DNA of 64,000 nt from Dipteris shenzhenensis (lineage: Eukaryota > Polypodiophyta > Polypodiopsida > Gleicheniales), in NCBI GenBank assembly GCA_047967505.1, contig CM106541.1. One strand, written 5' to 3'. This document shows, piece after piece, positions 10,670 to 21,228 of the stretch. How positions within the stretch are numbered: the stretch's first letter is position 1; every line of letters starts with the position of its first letter. The position numbers and the translations under genes are program-made. The notes under the pieces are model-generated. The model did not search any database. It saw only the letters and a program-made list of their open reading frames with translations, and had not been told where the DNA came from.

Positions 10670-12432
10670 CTATGAGGAGAAAGAGAAGCCTCTCAATATT
10701 CTCCTTTTCTCCCTTTCAATTGAACTAAGTTCCTTTCCCCTATTGTTTACTTCCTCTGCTTGTGCCTTTGCCTTCCCTAACCTTGTTGCCTTTCTACCTT
10801 TGACAACTGTGAAGGGTGGACCCTCTTTGTCAACTAACTCATATTCTACCTGCTCCAATTGTGCCTCTAGGTCTTGGGTGGTGACCACAAATTCCTCCTC
10901 ACTAGAGCTGTCTTCCATCTAGTCTTCCCTTTCTGTAGTAACCTCTTTACCTTTCCCTTCTATCTCTCCCCTTGGGTTCTAAAAAGTTAACTTGCTCTGA
11001 GCCTCCTTCCATTCCATGGGAGGAGAAGGCACTGGATGTTTGGTGGGAGACTGAATGTCCTTCGTTTCCTAAGGGTCCTATTGGACCGTGTCTGTTTTTT
11101 TTTGTTTTTTTTGGATATTTTTGGATGGACAGTCCTTGATAAAGTGCCCTCCCATACCACAAAGGAAGCAAAAGTTAGGAATGTTCTTGAAAAAAACTTT
11201 TATGGATCAGCTCAGCTCCGTCCCCATCAAGGATGCGAATGGCACTAGGAGGGTCAGAATCGAGGTCCATCAGTATACAGGCTTGAGGGTTACCTCGAGG
11301 ACTTATAAACTTTTATGTTTCCACACCGAGGCATTGGCGAGTAGTGCATAGAGAGTCTCAATTTGGGGAAAGAGAGATAATAGTAAACCAGGGAATTCAA
11401 CCCATATAGGAGCCTCAGACAAAGGTAGAGAATCGAGGCTAAAGGAGAGCTCCCAGAGCTGGACTGATAGAGGCTAATTTCTAATAGTCCACATCCCTTT
11501 TTGCACTACTTTTGTCACCATCTCCAGCTTTTTGAGGATGAAGATGATATACCCATTCCTGAAGAAGCGAATGTTGTGGCAACCAGACCTTTACGCAACC
11601 AAAAGTTATGGACCTATCCTTCCATGAAAAGTGCAAGTGGCCTTGGGCCATGAATATATCCTATGATAGCACATGAACAGAGCCATTTCATTATTTCATT
11701 AAGAAGTCCATTGTGTACTTTGACTGTTGGAATCTTCCCTTCGAGAGGCTCTACAACCTTTGTAGCATTTGGATCAGTGGTAAAAGGGAGCTTCATGGGT
11801 TTTGCATCTGAGAAGGGCGAGGTGCTACTAAAGATTCTCCTGGCTTATAGCGAAAGCTACTCCCAGGCTGACTATCTCGGCATTGCCGGAGCCTTGAAAC
11901 GGGTTCTACCTCCTCCACAGATAGCACCAACATAGGTGCTCTTTGGCAACTCCTGCACGAGGTTTCCTTTCGGGACCTGGTGCATTGCGGGCTTGAGGGC
12001 TCTATTGGGTTGTGGATCTTTTGTAGCGAAGGAGACGAATCGAGGTTTATCTTTGCTCTAGCTATTACTGAGAAGATTACTAGTCGGAGCAGTTTTGAAC
12101 TCAGAGAGAAACTTACGAAGAGTATCTGCCTCTCTGCCACCTTGTTTGAGTTGAAGAATGTCACTTTCATTCAAGCGAAGGGTGAAAGGGGGGAGAGGGG
12201 TATTGCGTTTATCATGAGCTAGATCTTGCATGACAATATCCGATGCACTATTGATGTCTATCTAATTAGACTCCAGATTGACACGAACAAGGCTGATGGG
12301 ATGGGGACTGGGAGGACGGAACGTGAGAGCTTTAGGAGAAAAAAACAGAGAAACCTTGTCTGCACCACCATAGCTAGGGCCGCCATCACTAGGAACACCG
12401 TCGCTAGGGTAGCCATCACTAGAGGAAGCCAT
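10670..12432 (-). pseudogene. LINE ORF1 (Gag-like RNA-binding protein), decayed
   Basis: It starts with MASSSGDGYPS at 12432. The central part fits the plant LINE ORF1 domain (DUF4283 type): APIWVEFPGL.LSLFPQIETL is readable on the minus strand at about 11400-11340. A CCHC zinc knuckle CFLCGMGGHFIKDC follows at about 11180-11140, then a charged tail (EEEFVVTTQDLEAQLEQVEY) that ends at 10670. Several stops and frame changes break it. In an active LINE this protein binds element RNA. Confidence 0.7.
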
Positions 12433-13139
12433 TGGTGCTAATGTTTACTAGCCTTCTTGTCCATTTTTTCCTTATGAAATTCTTGCAAGAGCCATGAGTC
12501 CATAGCTTCTATACTTAGCCTAGTGAGGTAAGCTGGATCATAATTGAGTTATGAGAGAAAGGGAGTAAGTGTTCATAGGGTTTAGAAGTATCTTCTACTC
12601 CAATATCTACCATAAAGGGGTAAGGGTCAACCACTACTGTAAGCCAATGAATGTAGTAGAAATTAAGGGAGGTAATGCAGTCTCCAAGATGTTACTTTTG
12701 CTAAGTTTTTCTTAAAAAAACTTAGTATGTTTACCTGAACCAATGCTAGAGCCATGGGCCAAAATGTTGCCCATCACGTTAAGGTCCTATGATGTCTCTT
12801 TCAAGAAGATAAAAACCTTAAAGGTTTTTTGTTGTTAACAAATATATAAGTCAATTTGTAGCGAGGCCAAAATGTCGAGATGCTTGATAACGAGTGACAT
12901 GCCCTCGACTCACAACTCATGCCCTACAAGCCAATGATGCCTTGAGGAAAGTGTAGAGAATCAAAGCTAGTGAACAATTGAGCCACTATAAAGTGGCCCC
13001 TGTGTATCAAGCCTCATTGCAAACTCATATGCCAATGCTAATAATGTAGCGACTTCTGAACTCAAGCCCATTGGACTAAGAGCTAAAAGCAGTTTCAATG
13101 CCAAGAAACTTTTCACATACAGTGAGGGGTGGTTTGTTT
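12433..13139. other. Probable LINE 5' UTR and inversion junction
   Basis: No coding signal. It lies between the ORF1 start (minus strand) and the re-entry of ORF2 (plus strand), so it should contain the 5' UTR of the LINE and the inversion breakpoint. I cannot place the breakpoint exactly. Confidence 0.45.
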
Positions 13140-15640
13140 GCCATCTAATTGATGCTTGATCGTTTTGAATTCAATATTCAAGTTAGTCTTTATGCCCCAA
13201 ATGGTCTTGCAGAGAGAATATTTTGCTAGTTTCAATTGAATGCACATATATCATGTGACCAATGTGTACTATTATCATAGGGGATAGGAATTTCATAGAT
13301 TTTATGGGTGATATATCCCATCCCACAAAATCTTGCTTTGTCTCATGATGCTGAAGGGCGGGAGGAGTTATTCTTTCAACGTGGTTTGATTGACTAGAGG
13401 GATTGGATGGATGCTCCTTAACTAATAATCATAAAGGAGCTGAGTTTAGAGCTTGCCATTTGGATAGATTTTACTATTCTGGCAAGAAGTGGTGGATGTG
13501 TGCACCCTTCAAGGGTGGATATCTTCTATACTCCCACTTTCAATCATTTACCTCTTATCTGGCACTTTTCAATTCCTATTTTGGTGGGCAGGTCTCTTGA
13601 TATACAATCTAAATTCAAAAACAAGTTGTTTGAGTCTAAAAGGTTTCAAAGGGTATTTCAAGATGCTTGGGTTCAATGACCCATGCCTTAGATGAGATGA
13701 TTATATTAGGGAGACATTACGGTAGTATTTGGACATTGTGGCTTTGTCAAATCTCGAGATGTTTTTGAAAACATGTTTAATGTGTCACTTTCATTAGATG
13801 ATGCTTGTGCTTTGGGCCAAGAAAGTATCCTATATGGACTGGACTTGGATGAGGCTTATGAAAGAGTTAGTTGGGGCTTCATCATTGCCACATTGGGCAA
13901 ACTGGGTTTTGGGGATACATTTATAAAAGTGGTTTAGACATTACAAATGCCTTTGTAGTTCTTTGCCTTAATGGTGGGGTTGTTGGTGTTTTCAATTTCA
14001 AACACTCCATCAGACAAAAGTGCCCTATTGTCCCCCTCTTATTTGCATTAGCACTATTCCACTCATTAATCTACTCAAAAGGCTATGGAGGAGGGGACCT
14101 TTGGGAAACAGATTTGTTCTTAGCTTTTTGTTGATGACATTATGACCTTTGCTTAGGAGAATGTGCAAGGAATGGAAGCTTTGAAGTGGATTATGGACCT
14201 CTTCTATAAGGATTTGAGGCCATCATGCAGTTGGCAAAAATCATTTGCCTTGAGAACTACCTTGGATCCCTTGTTTGATTGGGCTAAGTCCCTAACTATC
14301 TTCTAGATCCATCAAGGAAGGTTGTCAAATATTTGGGAGCTCCCATCAGCACGGGAATGATTGTTAGGTAGAGCGTTCTTTGGTTTAGACATAGGATTAA
14401 ATATAGGTTGAAGTTTTGGCATGGTCTCCTACTAGGTTGGAATGCTAGAGCAATCGTGATCAAACATGTGCTATTTGCAGCTACTACATATGTTTCCACT
14501 ATGTGTAATTTTAGAAGTTTGAGACTAGGAAGAGTTGGAGAGATTGCTTCAGAGGCTTTTCTTTGGGCCGAGGAAGGAGGAAAATGCAAAATGCATTACA
14601 TTCCTTAGGGTCCATTGAAGTTGCCTAAATTGCAAGGATGTCTAGATATCCTTGATATATCTACTAAGAATATCTCTTTAATTGAGAAGTGGCTCCCCAA
14701 AATGTTCTCTTCGATTCTCCTATGGGTGGAGCTCACAAGATGGTTTATTGAACATGGAAGGGGATTGTCATTTGTACCTAGACCAATCTTCCCTACTACT
14801 ATGAGAGACCCTTCTCAGATTTTCCTCTTAAATTTTTAAGTTTGGATTGAGATGCTGGGCTAATAGTGTCCTAGAAAATATGCATTGATGTACTTGAGTG
14901 GAAGGGTTGAGATGGCTTAAGGGGTGATGTGAGCCTTAGTGAAGGCATTTGGTGGGGTAATGGGGTAAATGCTATGGGGGTGCCCTTTGCCAGATTGGAT
15001 TTATTGTGTGCATGTAGCCTATTTAGGAAAGGTCTATGTTCTTAGTCCCAAATGAGGGATCCTTCCAAAGGGGACTTGATGCCCATCGGATGCCCTTCAA
15101 ATGTGCTTTAGAATGAACATGGGTGAAGTAACTTTCCTTCAATCAGTGTTGGAAAGGATTTCACATTCTTGGCATACCAATTGTGTTAAGTTTCCTGGAT
15201 GGAGGCCCTATTAGTGTTATTTAGCAAGAACTTACCTAAAGAAATCTCCCCCAAACCTATCTACATGTTCCTTTCACCTTTCCAATGATCTGGACTTAAA
15301 TAAGGTGTGCAGACTACATAGATCCCCTAGATGGTGGAGGGGGTTATTTAAAAATTTTGGGAGGGATGTAGGGTGGGTCGGTGTAGTTTTTTTCTGTGGA
15401 AGCTTTTGCATTACAGGGAAAGTCTTAGCATCATGTACATACTTTATGCACAATTATCAATAGTGTGCAAGTGTAGAATGATACAACTAGGATCCAAATT
15501 AGGTCAAAATCTATGGCAAAATGGGAAGAAAACCTTAACCCAAAAGTATATAAGCATGTCCTATTCTTTTCTTAAAAGAGATGGACATTGTAGGCTTGTG
15601 TCAAAGTGGAAGTTTCTCCATGGTTACATAAACACTAGTT
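13140..15640 (+). pseudogene. LINE ORF2: endonuclease C-half, reverse transcriptase, zinc-binding tail
   Basis: In shifting frames I read SLYAPNGLAERI; then GDRN at 13281-13292 (family consensus GDFN) and RDWMDAPLTNNHKGAEFRAC; then HLDRFYYSGKKWW. RT follows: LDLDEAYERVSWGFI near 13850, RQKCPIVPLLFALAL near 14010 and FVDDIM near 14130 (consensus F.DD). After that come KYLGAPIS and a zinc-binding-type tail (RWWRGLFKNFG, FFLWKLLHYRESL) to about 15640. It has many stops and frameshifts and is clearly inactive. Confidence 0.75.
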
Positions 15641-17010
15641 TGATAATATGATATTAAAATTTTGTCCTATTAAATGAGCGATTTCATTGAATTTTTTGGA
15701 CACGTTGAAGATGTGTTTCTGCATGCATCTCTTTTAGATAATAAGCAATATATGCTTGATAGAACTCTTTAAATTATCCCAAGCACAATTGAATCCTCCT
15801 TGACAGTCATTCCAATGCCAAATCAAAAATCAAATTCGAACTTGCTTGTCAATTCAAAAGAGGGATAAAATAGATGGTGTGACAATGGTATAATTTTGTT
15901 TCCACCATGACAATATCTTTCCATGATTTCTAGGCCATGTAGATTGAGCATGGTCAAGGAAGTTTTTGAGTATTTTTTATTTTAAGAGAATGAAAATTTT
16001 CCCAAATGATATTTGTTTTTAGTCCTCAATGCACCATATTTACCCATGCTAATAATTTTCCATAGGAAAAATTTCCCCAAATGGTACCTATTTTGAGTCC
16101 TCAATATTTGATTGTTTTTCCCCATGCTAATAATTTAGGATAATGTAGGTCAGGCATGGATAATAATACTATCAATAATCTTCCTTATGAAGGAAATAAT
16201 TATTTTCATCATTTATTTAATGACTTGATACTACCAAACTTGAAACTTCATCATTTATTTAACGGGTAGCATGGCTAGAGCATGGCCACTTATTAATTCT
16301 GATAATGGATTCTTTCATTGTGGAGGTGTGAGCCATGCAAGGCTTTTGAAGCATACACATCTAGTTACCTTTTCTTTTTAAAAAGAAGCCTTTAACAACA
16401 ACACTTTTGAGATTCAATTTCTAAGAATTGAAAGAATGAGAGAAGTACACAAGATACATATCGAATTTATTGCGAGGGTTACCTCTTCATTAGGAAGAGA
16501 GAGATCACACCCAAAGGTACGTTTCAAATAAAGTCCCTATACAATACCCAATTGATGAAGCATAAAGACTCAAAGGCTTGTATTTTGGCACTTCAGAAAA
16601 CCTAATCATTGATTGAGACATGAAGGATTATAGAAATATTTTGGGCAATATCACCTCCAAGTTACTTGAGTGCTAGATTCACACACAACCATCAACCATC
16701 ACAATATTCTTTATTGTGGCAATGATGACTTTTGGCTTTTGGAATATGCAAATACAGCACATGAGAGAAAAAGAACAAATAAAAATGAGGAGGAAAGGAT
16801 TAGTTTAAGGTTAGGAAAAAGCATGAGTTGCATCTCTTCTTCTTTCTTCCTCATTTTTTCCCCAAAAACTTCTCAATAGAAAGATAACTTAGATCATGCA
16901 TACCTTGGTTGCACAAACCTTACTTTAAAAGGGAAGGAAAAGGGACCTTACAACATTAAAAAACAATATGTACATGTAATGAAACTTTCAATGGGATATT
17001 TCACAAAAAT
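15641..17010. other. AT-rich non-coding stretch
   Basis: No coding region or recognisable element, only short frames with no family resemblance. Small local duplications occur, such as a CCCAAATG.TA..T phrase near 16010 and 16080. Confidence 0.6.
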
Positions 17011-17019
17011 ACAAGTCCT

Positions 17020-20000
17020 ATGCAGGAGGACGTGGTAACTCTAGGGGCAGGGGGAGCCAAAGAGGCCGTGGTGGATGGCAGAGAGGCCAAAATGCAAACA
17101 GCAATGTTGAATGCTACTACTGTGGTAAAATGGGTCATATGGCTAAGGACTACTACAAAAAGCAGAATGACATTATGAATGGAAAATTGCAACAAGGCAA
17201 TTATGCATCTTCCAGTAGATAGGGTGATGACAGAAATGAGCATCTATTTACGGTGCAGCATATGACCAATTCTGTGACAAGTGCAGAAGAACGAAATGAT
17301 GTGTGGTATGTTGACTCAGGTGCTTCAAACCACATGACAGGTCATGCAGAATGGATGCAGGATGCAAGGAAAATGGAAAAATCAGGATTTATGGAGACTA
17401 GTGATGATACTGCACATCCTATTGTGCAGATTGGTAAAATTCCTTGGTCTATGCAGGATGGGAAAAAGAAATACCTGTCTGATGTATTTCATGTCCCAAA
17501 CATCACCAAGAACCTGGTTTCTATTGGTCAAATGGTTGAGCAGGGCTTGCAGGTCAGATTTAATCCTCATGGATGCTTTGTTGAGGATATGAAAAATAAC
17601 ATTCGCTTGATAGCAAAAGGAAAGAAGAAGGGCAGGATGTTTACATTGGATGCGGACATGCCTGAATTGAGTGCAGCAATGTTTGCACATGGGACTGGTG
17701 TAGTTGCAGATATTGATATCTGGCATAAACGCATTGGTCATGTTAATATACAGCGACTTAAATCAATGCAAGCCCAAAATATTGTTGCAGGATTGCCTAA
17801 ATTCAAGATTGCAGAAATGCATAAGGTTTGTGAAGCCTGTCAATTTGGAAAACAGGCAAGGAAACCATTTCCTAGGCATGTTCAAGAGAGTAAAAAGCCA
17901 TTGGAATTAATCCACTCTGATGTGTGGACTACTAAAGTTGCATCTATTGGAGGCTATCACTATTTTGTCACATTTATTGATGACTTCAGCAAAAAACTTT
18001 GGGTGTATTTTATGAAAAAGAAAAGTGAAGTGCTTGGGCACTTCAAAGCTTTTAAAGCTATGGTTAAAAAAGAAACAGGCCTGCAAATAAAATGCCTAAG
18101 GTCAGATGGAGGGGGAGAGTACCTCTCAAATGAGTTTGCAAGGTTCCTGCAAGAGCATGGCATAAAGTAGCAATATTCATGCAGTCATACCCCACAGCAA
18201 AATGGACTTGCAGAAAGGAAAAACAGGCATATTGGAGAGGTATCTCGGGCCATGCTAAATGAAAAGGATCTACCAGATTATTATTGGGCTAAAGCACTTG
18301 CTACAGCAGTTTACATAATGAACAGGACTCCCACTGCAGCAATACATGGCATGATGCAAGAGGAGATGTATACTAGTAGAAAACCAGACATTTCTCATTT
18401 GAAAATTTTTGGTTGCTTTGCCTATTATCATGTGCCAGATGAGTTGAGGTCCCAATTGGATCCAAAAGCTGAGAAGTGCATCTTTATTGGTTATTCTCTG
18501 CAAAGGGTTCTGCAAAGGGTATAGATGCTATAACCCTTCTACTCGTAAGTTTACAGTGAGCAGAGATGTTGTTTTTTATGAGATGAGCGGCTGGTATAAA
18601 CCAGTAAATGTGATGATTGACGTAGATGCACAAAATGGTAATGCTGCATAGAATTGAATGCAACAGTCACAAAATATCAGTGGACCTGCAGTGTCCTCTA
18701 GCAGTGGTTCACATACTTCACCATGGACAGGCAGATTGAGATCAGGAGAATCTCCTCAAAGCAATGCAAATAGTGGTACGCAGGTATCACGAAAAGGAAA
18801 AGAGAAGGTAGATCAGCCCATGCTTGATGTGAATGCAGGTCACTCTTATGTGGATGGTGAATCCAGTGGCTCAGAACAGAGCATTGATGATGAGTTGGGT
18901 ATAGGCGAATAAAAGTACTGAGAAGTCTTGCCATCCCCTTCCATATGATTCTCACCTGTCTGCAATCCCAAAGGCAGTGTTGTATTGTCTCCAAAGCAGA
19001 AAGGCAACGAGGGCAAGAAGGGTCAGCTCCGAACCTGGATCTCTATTAATTCATTGCTATCCCACCATGAATAGAAAGCCAAAAGAAGAGAGTGATTTTT
19101 CTATTCCGGTGGGATTTCCAGAGCCTCTGCCAAAAAATTTTCTGCAAGTCAGCAAAAATCTTAAAGTTCTCCCAATGAGGAGCTCTAGTAGGCCTCCAAC
19201 CCCTACAGCTGAGCTGGAATTTCCTAGCATTATTGACCGTGTAATGAAAGAAGGGGATGCCCTTCTCTCGGTGCCCATGATGGATTTACAGCCATTCACT
19301 ATGCCTATATGGTCAAAGTGATACAAGAACCAGAACCCACTTCTTTTGAGCAAGCCATGGGAAATGAAAAATGGGAGAAAGCCATGGATGAAGAAATGGA
19401 TGCCTTGGAAGCAAATGCTACATGGGAATTGGTGCCTTTGCCTAAAGACAAGAATGTAATTCGCTGTAAGTGGGTTTATAAGATCAAGCACAATGCGGAT
19501 GGTTCTATGAATAGATACAAGGCAAGATTAGTTGTCAAGGGGCATGCACAGACATATGGCATTGATTATGAAGAAACTTTTAGTCCGGTTGCAAGGATGG
19601 CAACCGTAAGAGCAGCCATTGCTATGGCTACATCAAAGGGATGGTCTTTACATCAGATGGATGTAAAGAATGCCTTCTTGCATGGTGATTTGCAAGAAGA
19701 GGTCTTTATGGAGCAGCCACCAGGTTATGTTCATGCTCTTCATCCTGAGTTTGTTTGTAGGTTGAAGAAAGCCTTGTATGGCTTGAAGCAAGCACCTAGA
19801 GCATGGTCTAACAAGATAGGATAGTATCTTGTCACTATTGGCTTTCAGATTTCCAAGGCAAATTTCTCACTCTATGTGAGAAAAACAGAGAAAGGTATTA
19901 TGCTTCTCGTCATTTATGTTGATGATTTGATCATCACAGGTGATAGTGATGAAGATATCCTTCATGTGAAAATGCTGTTGAGACAGAAGTTTGAGATGAA

Positions 20001-20876
20001 GGATTTGGGAGAGCTGCGTTATTTCTTGGGCATTGAGGTGATTAGATCACCAAGTGGGATACGGCTCTTGTAGAGGCAGTATGGATTGGACATGCTATCC
20101 AAATATGGGATGACAGGCTGTAAGCCTATTTCAGTTCCTTTGGAGCAGAATGTGAAGCTGAGCACAGATGCAGGTGAGCTTTTGGAAGACCCTACTATGT
20201 ACAGACGCATAGTAGGAAGTTTGATTTATATGACTATTACCAGGCCAAATCTAAGCTATGCTATTGGATTGGTAAGTCAGTTTATGCAGGCTCCAAGGAA
20301 ACCGCATTTGGATGCGGCTAGACGCATACTCAGGTATGTGAAGTCCACATTGCAGTATGGACTATTTTATGAGGCTGGGGTTCAGATACAGTTGCATGGA
20401 TACACTGATGCTAATTGGGATGGTAGTGTTTCTGATAGACGATCTACCAGTGGATATGTGTTCTCTTTTGGGAGTGCTGCAATCACTTGGAGCAGCAAGA
20501 AACAGCCTACAGTTGCCTTGTTGAGCACAGAGGCTGAGTACAGGGGTGCAGCAATGGCTGCATGTGAGGTAGCTTGGTTGCATAAGCTACTCTATGGTAT
20601 GCATCAGTCTAGAGATGGGCCAGTTGTCATTTATTGTGACAACATGAGCAGTATACACTTGGCAAATAACCCAGTCTTTCATGCTAGAACAAAGCACATT
20701 GAGGTGCATTATCACTATGTGCGGGAGAAGGTTTTACTAGGTCTTATTGATCTAGCTTATGTCAGCACAGAGGATCAGGTAGCTGACATATTCACGAAGG
20801 CATTGGGCACAGAGAAGCTGCGCAAGTTCAGAGACTTGCTTGGTGTGCAAGAATTGGGATTGAGCTCGAGGGGGAG
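17020..20876 (+). pseudogene. pol: Copia gag end and pol, decayed (element 2)
   Basis: The Gag zinc knuckle CYYCGKMGHMAKDYY has Tyr in place of the last Cys. Then come protease VDSGASNHMT, integrase HSDVW / RSDGGGEY / [20 protein letters not shown] and YVDD (near 19917), and RNase H TDANWDG, STEAEY and YCDN. TADADWAG-type Asp positions are present, but the Gly-Ser context is changed (NWDG). In-frame TAG codons and a local duplication near 18500 (GTTCTGCAAAGG) break the frame. The 3' end VADIFTKALG is intact, unlike element 1. Confidence 0.85.
18903..19276 (-). pseudogene. LINE RT zinc-binding fragment patched into copia pol
   Basis: On the minus strand this reads RAPHWENFKIFADLQKIFW, KSHRNRKITLFFWLSIHGG, two stops, then GADPSCPRCLSALETIQHCL and WDCRQVRIIWKGM. 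This is the zinc-binding region (zf-RVT) found at the end of plant LINE ORF2. Both flanks continue copia pol, and element 3 has 115 bp of ordinary pol at this place. There is no poly-A tail or visible target duplication, so it looks like filler or conversion DNA rather than a LINE insertion. Confidence 0.75.
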
Positions 20877-21228
20877 TGTTGAGATATCGAGCTCCACTCG
20901 CGATATGCCAGGGTGACTATTGTGCATTTATGTCACTGACTTATTAGCTGGAGATGTGGTTGGTACACTGCCCACGAATAATAGCTGGATGACAGCTATC
21001 CTTATCTACTCTAGTTTGTGGCTCAATTAGTATGCCACCTTAGTTAGTTGAGTTTGGTTTGAGACCCATGTATAGGGTTCTTCTATTTCTTTGTACAAGA
21101 GTTCTTTTGGCTTTCATAACTAAGAAGAGGAAAACTGTTTTCAGCCTCCACCTATGTGTGTATTCCCCCATTGTGTATGTGAGAAAGCCACAAGTGGGAG
21201 TCCTTCCCTCTCTCCCACTATCTTCACA
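20877..21228 (+). repeat. 3' LTR of copia element 2
   Basis: It begins TGTTGAGATATCGAGCTCC immediately after the purine tract GAGGGGGAG and ends CTATCTTCACA. It is the same 352-bp LTR as in element 3 (30814-31165). Confidence 0.88.

Larger units (their letters stand above)
10300..15640. mobile_element. L1-like LINE with inverted 5' half
   Basis: The minus strand carries ORF1 (start at 12432) followed by the N-terminal half of the ORF2 endonuclease (down to about 10380). The plus strand carries the rest of the endonuclease from about 13140, then RT and the zinc-binding tail to about 15640. The two halves together give one LINE with little missing, arranged head to head. This is the structure expected from twin priming during LINE integration. 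Many stops and frameshifts show that it is old. I could not define the target duplication or exact ends. Confidence 0.7.
17011..21228 (+). mobile_element. 5'-truncated Ty1/copia element (element 2)
   Basis: Homology with element 3 starts abruptly near 17011 in the Gag Arg/Gly-rich tract (TCCTATG.AGGAGGACGTGG) and runs through the 3' LTR. The 5' LTR, primer site and most of gag are absent, so no target duplication can be tested. Pol is read almost throughout in one frame but with TAG stops at 17220, 18168, 19822 and 20071, all shared with element 3. A 374-bp piece of foreign LINE DNA replaces 115 bp of pol at 18903-19276. Confidence 0.88.
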
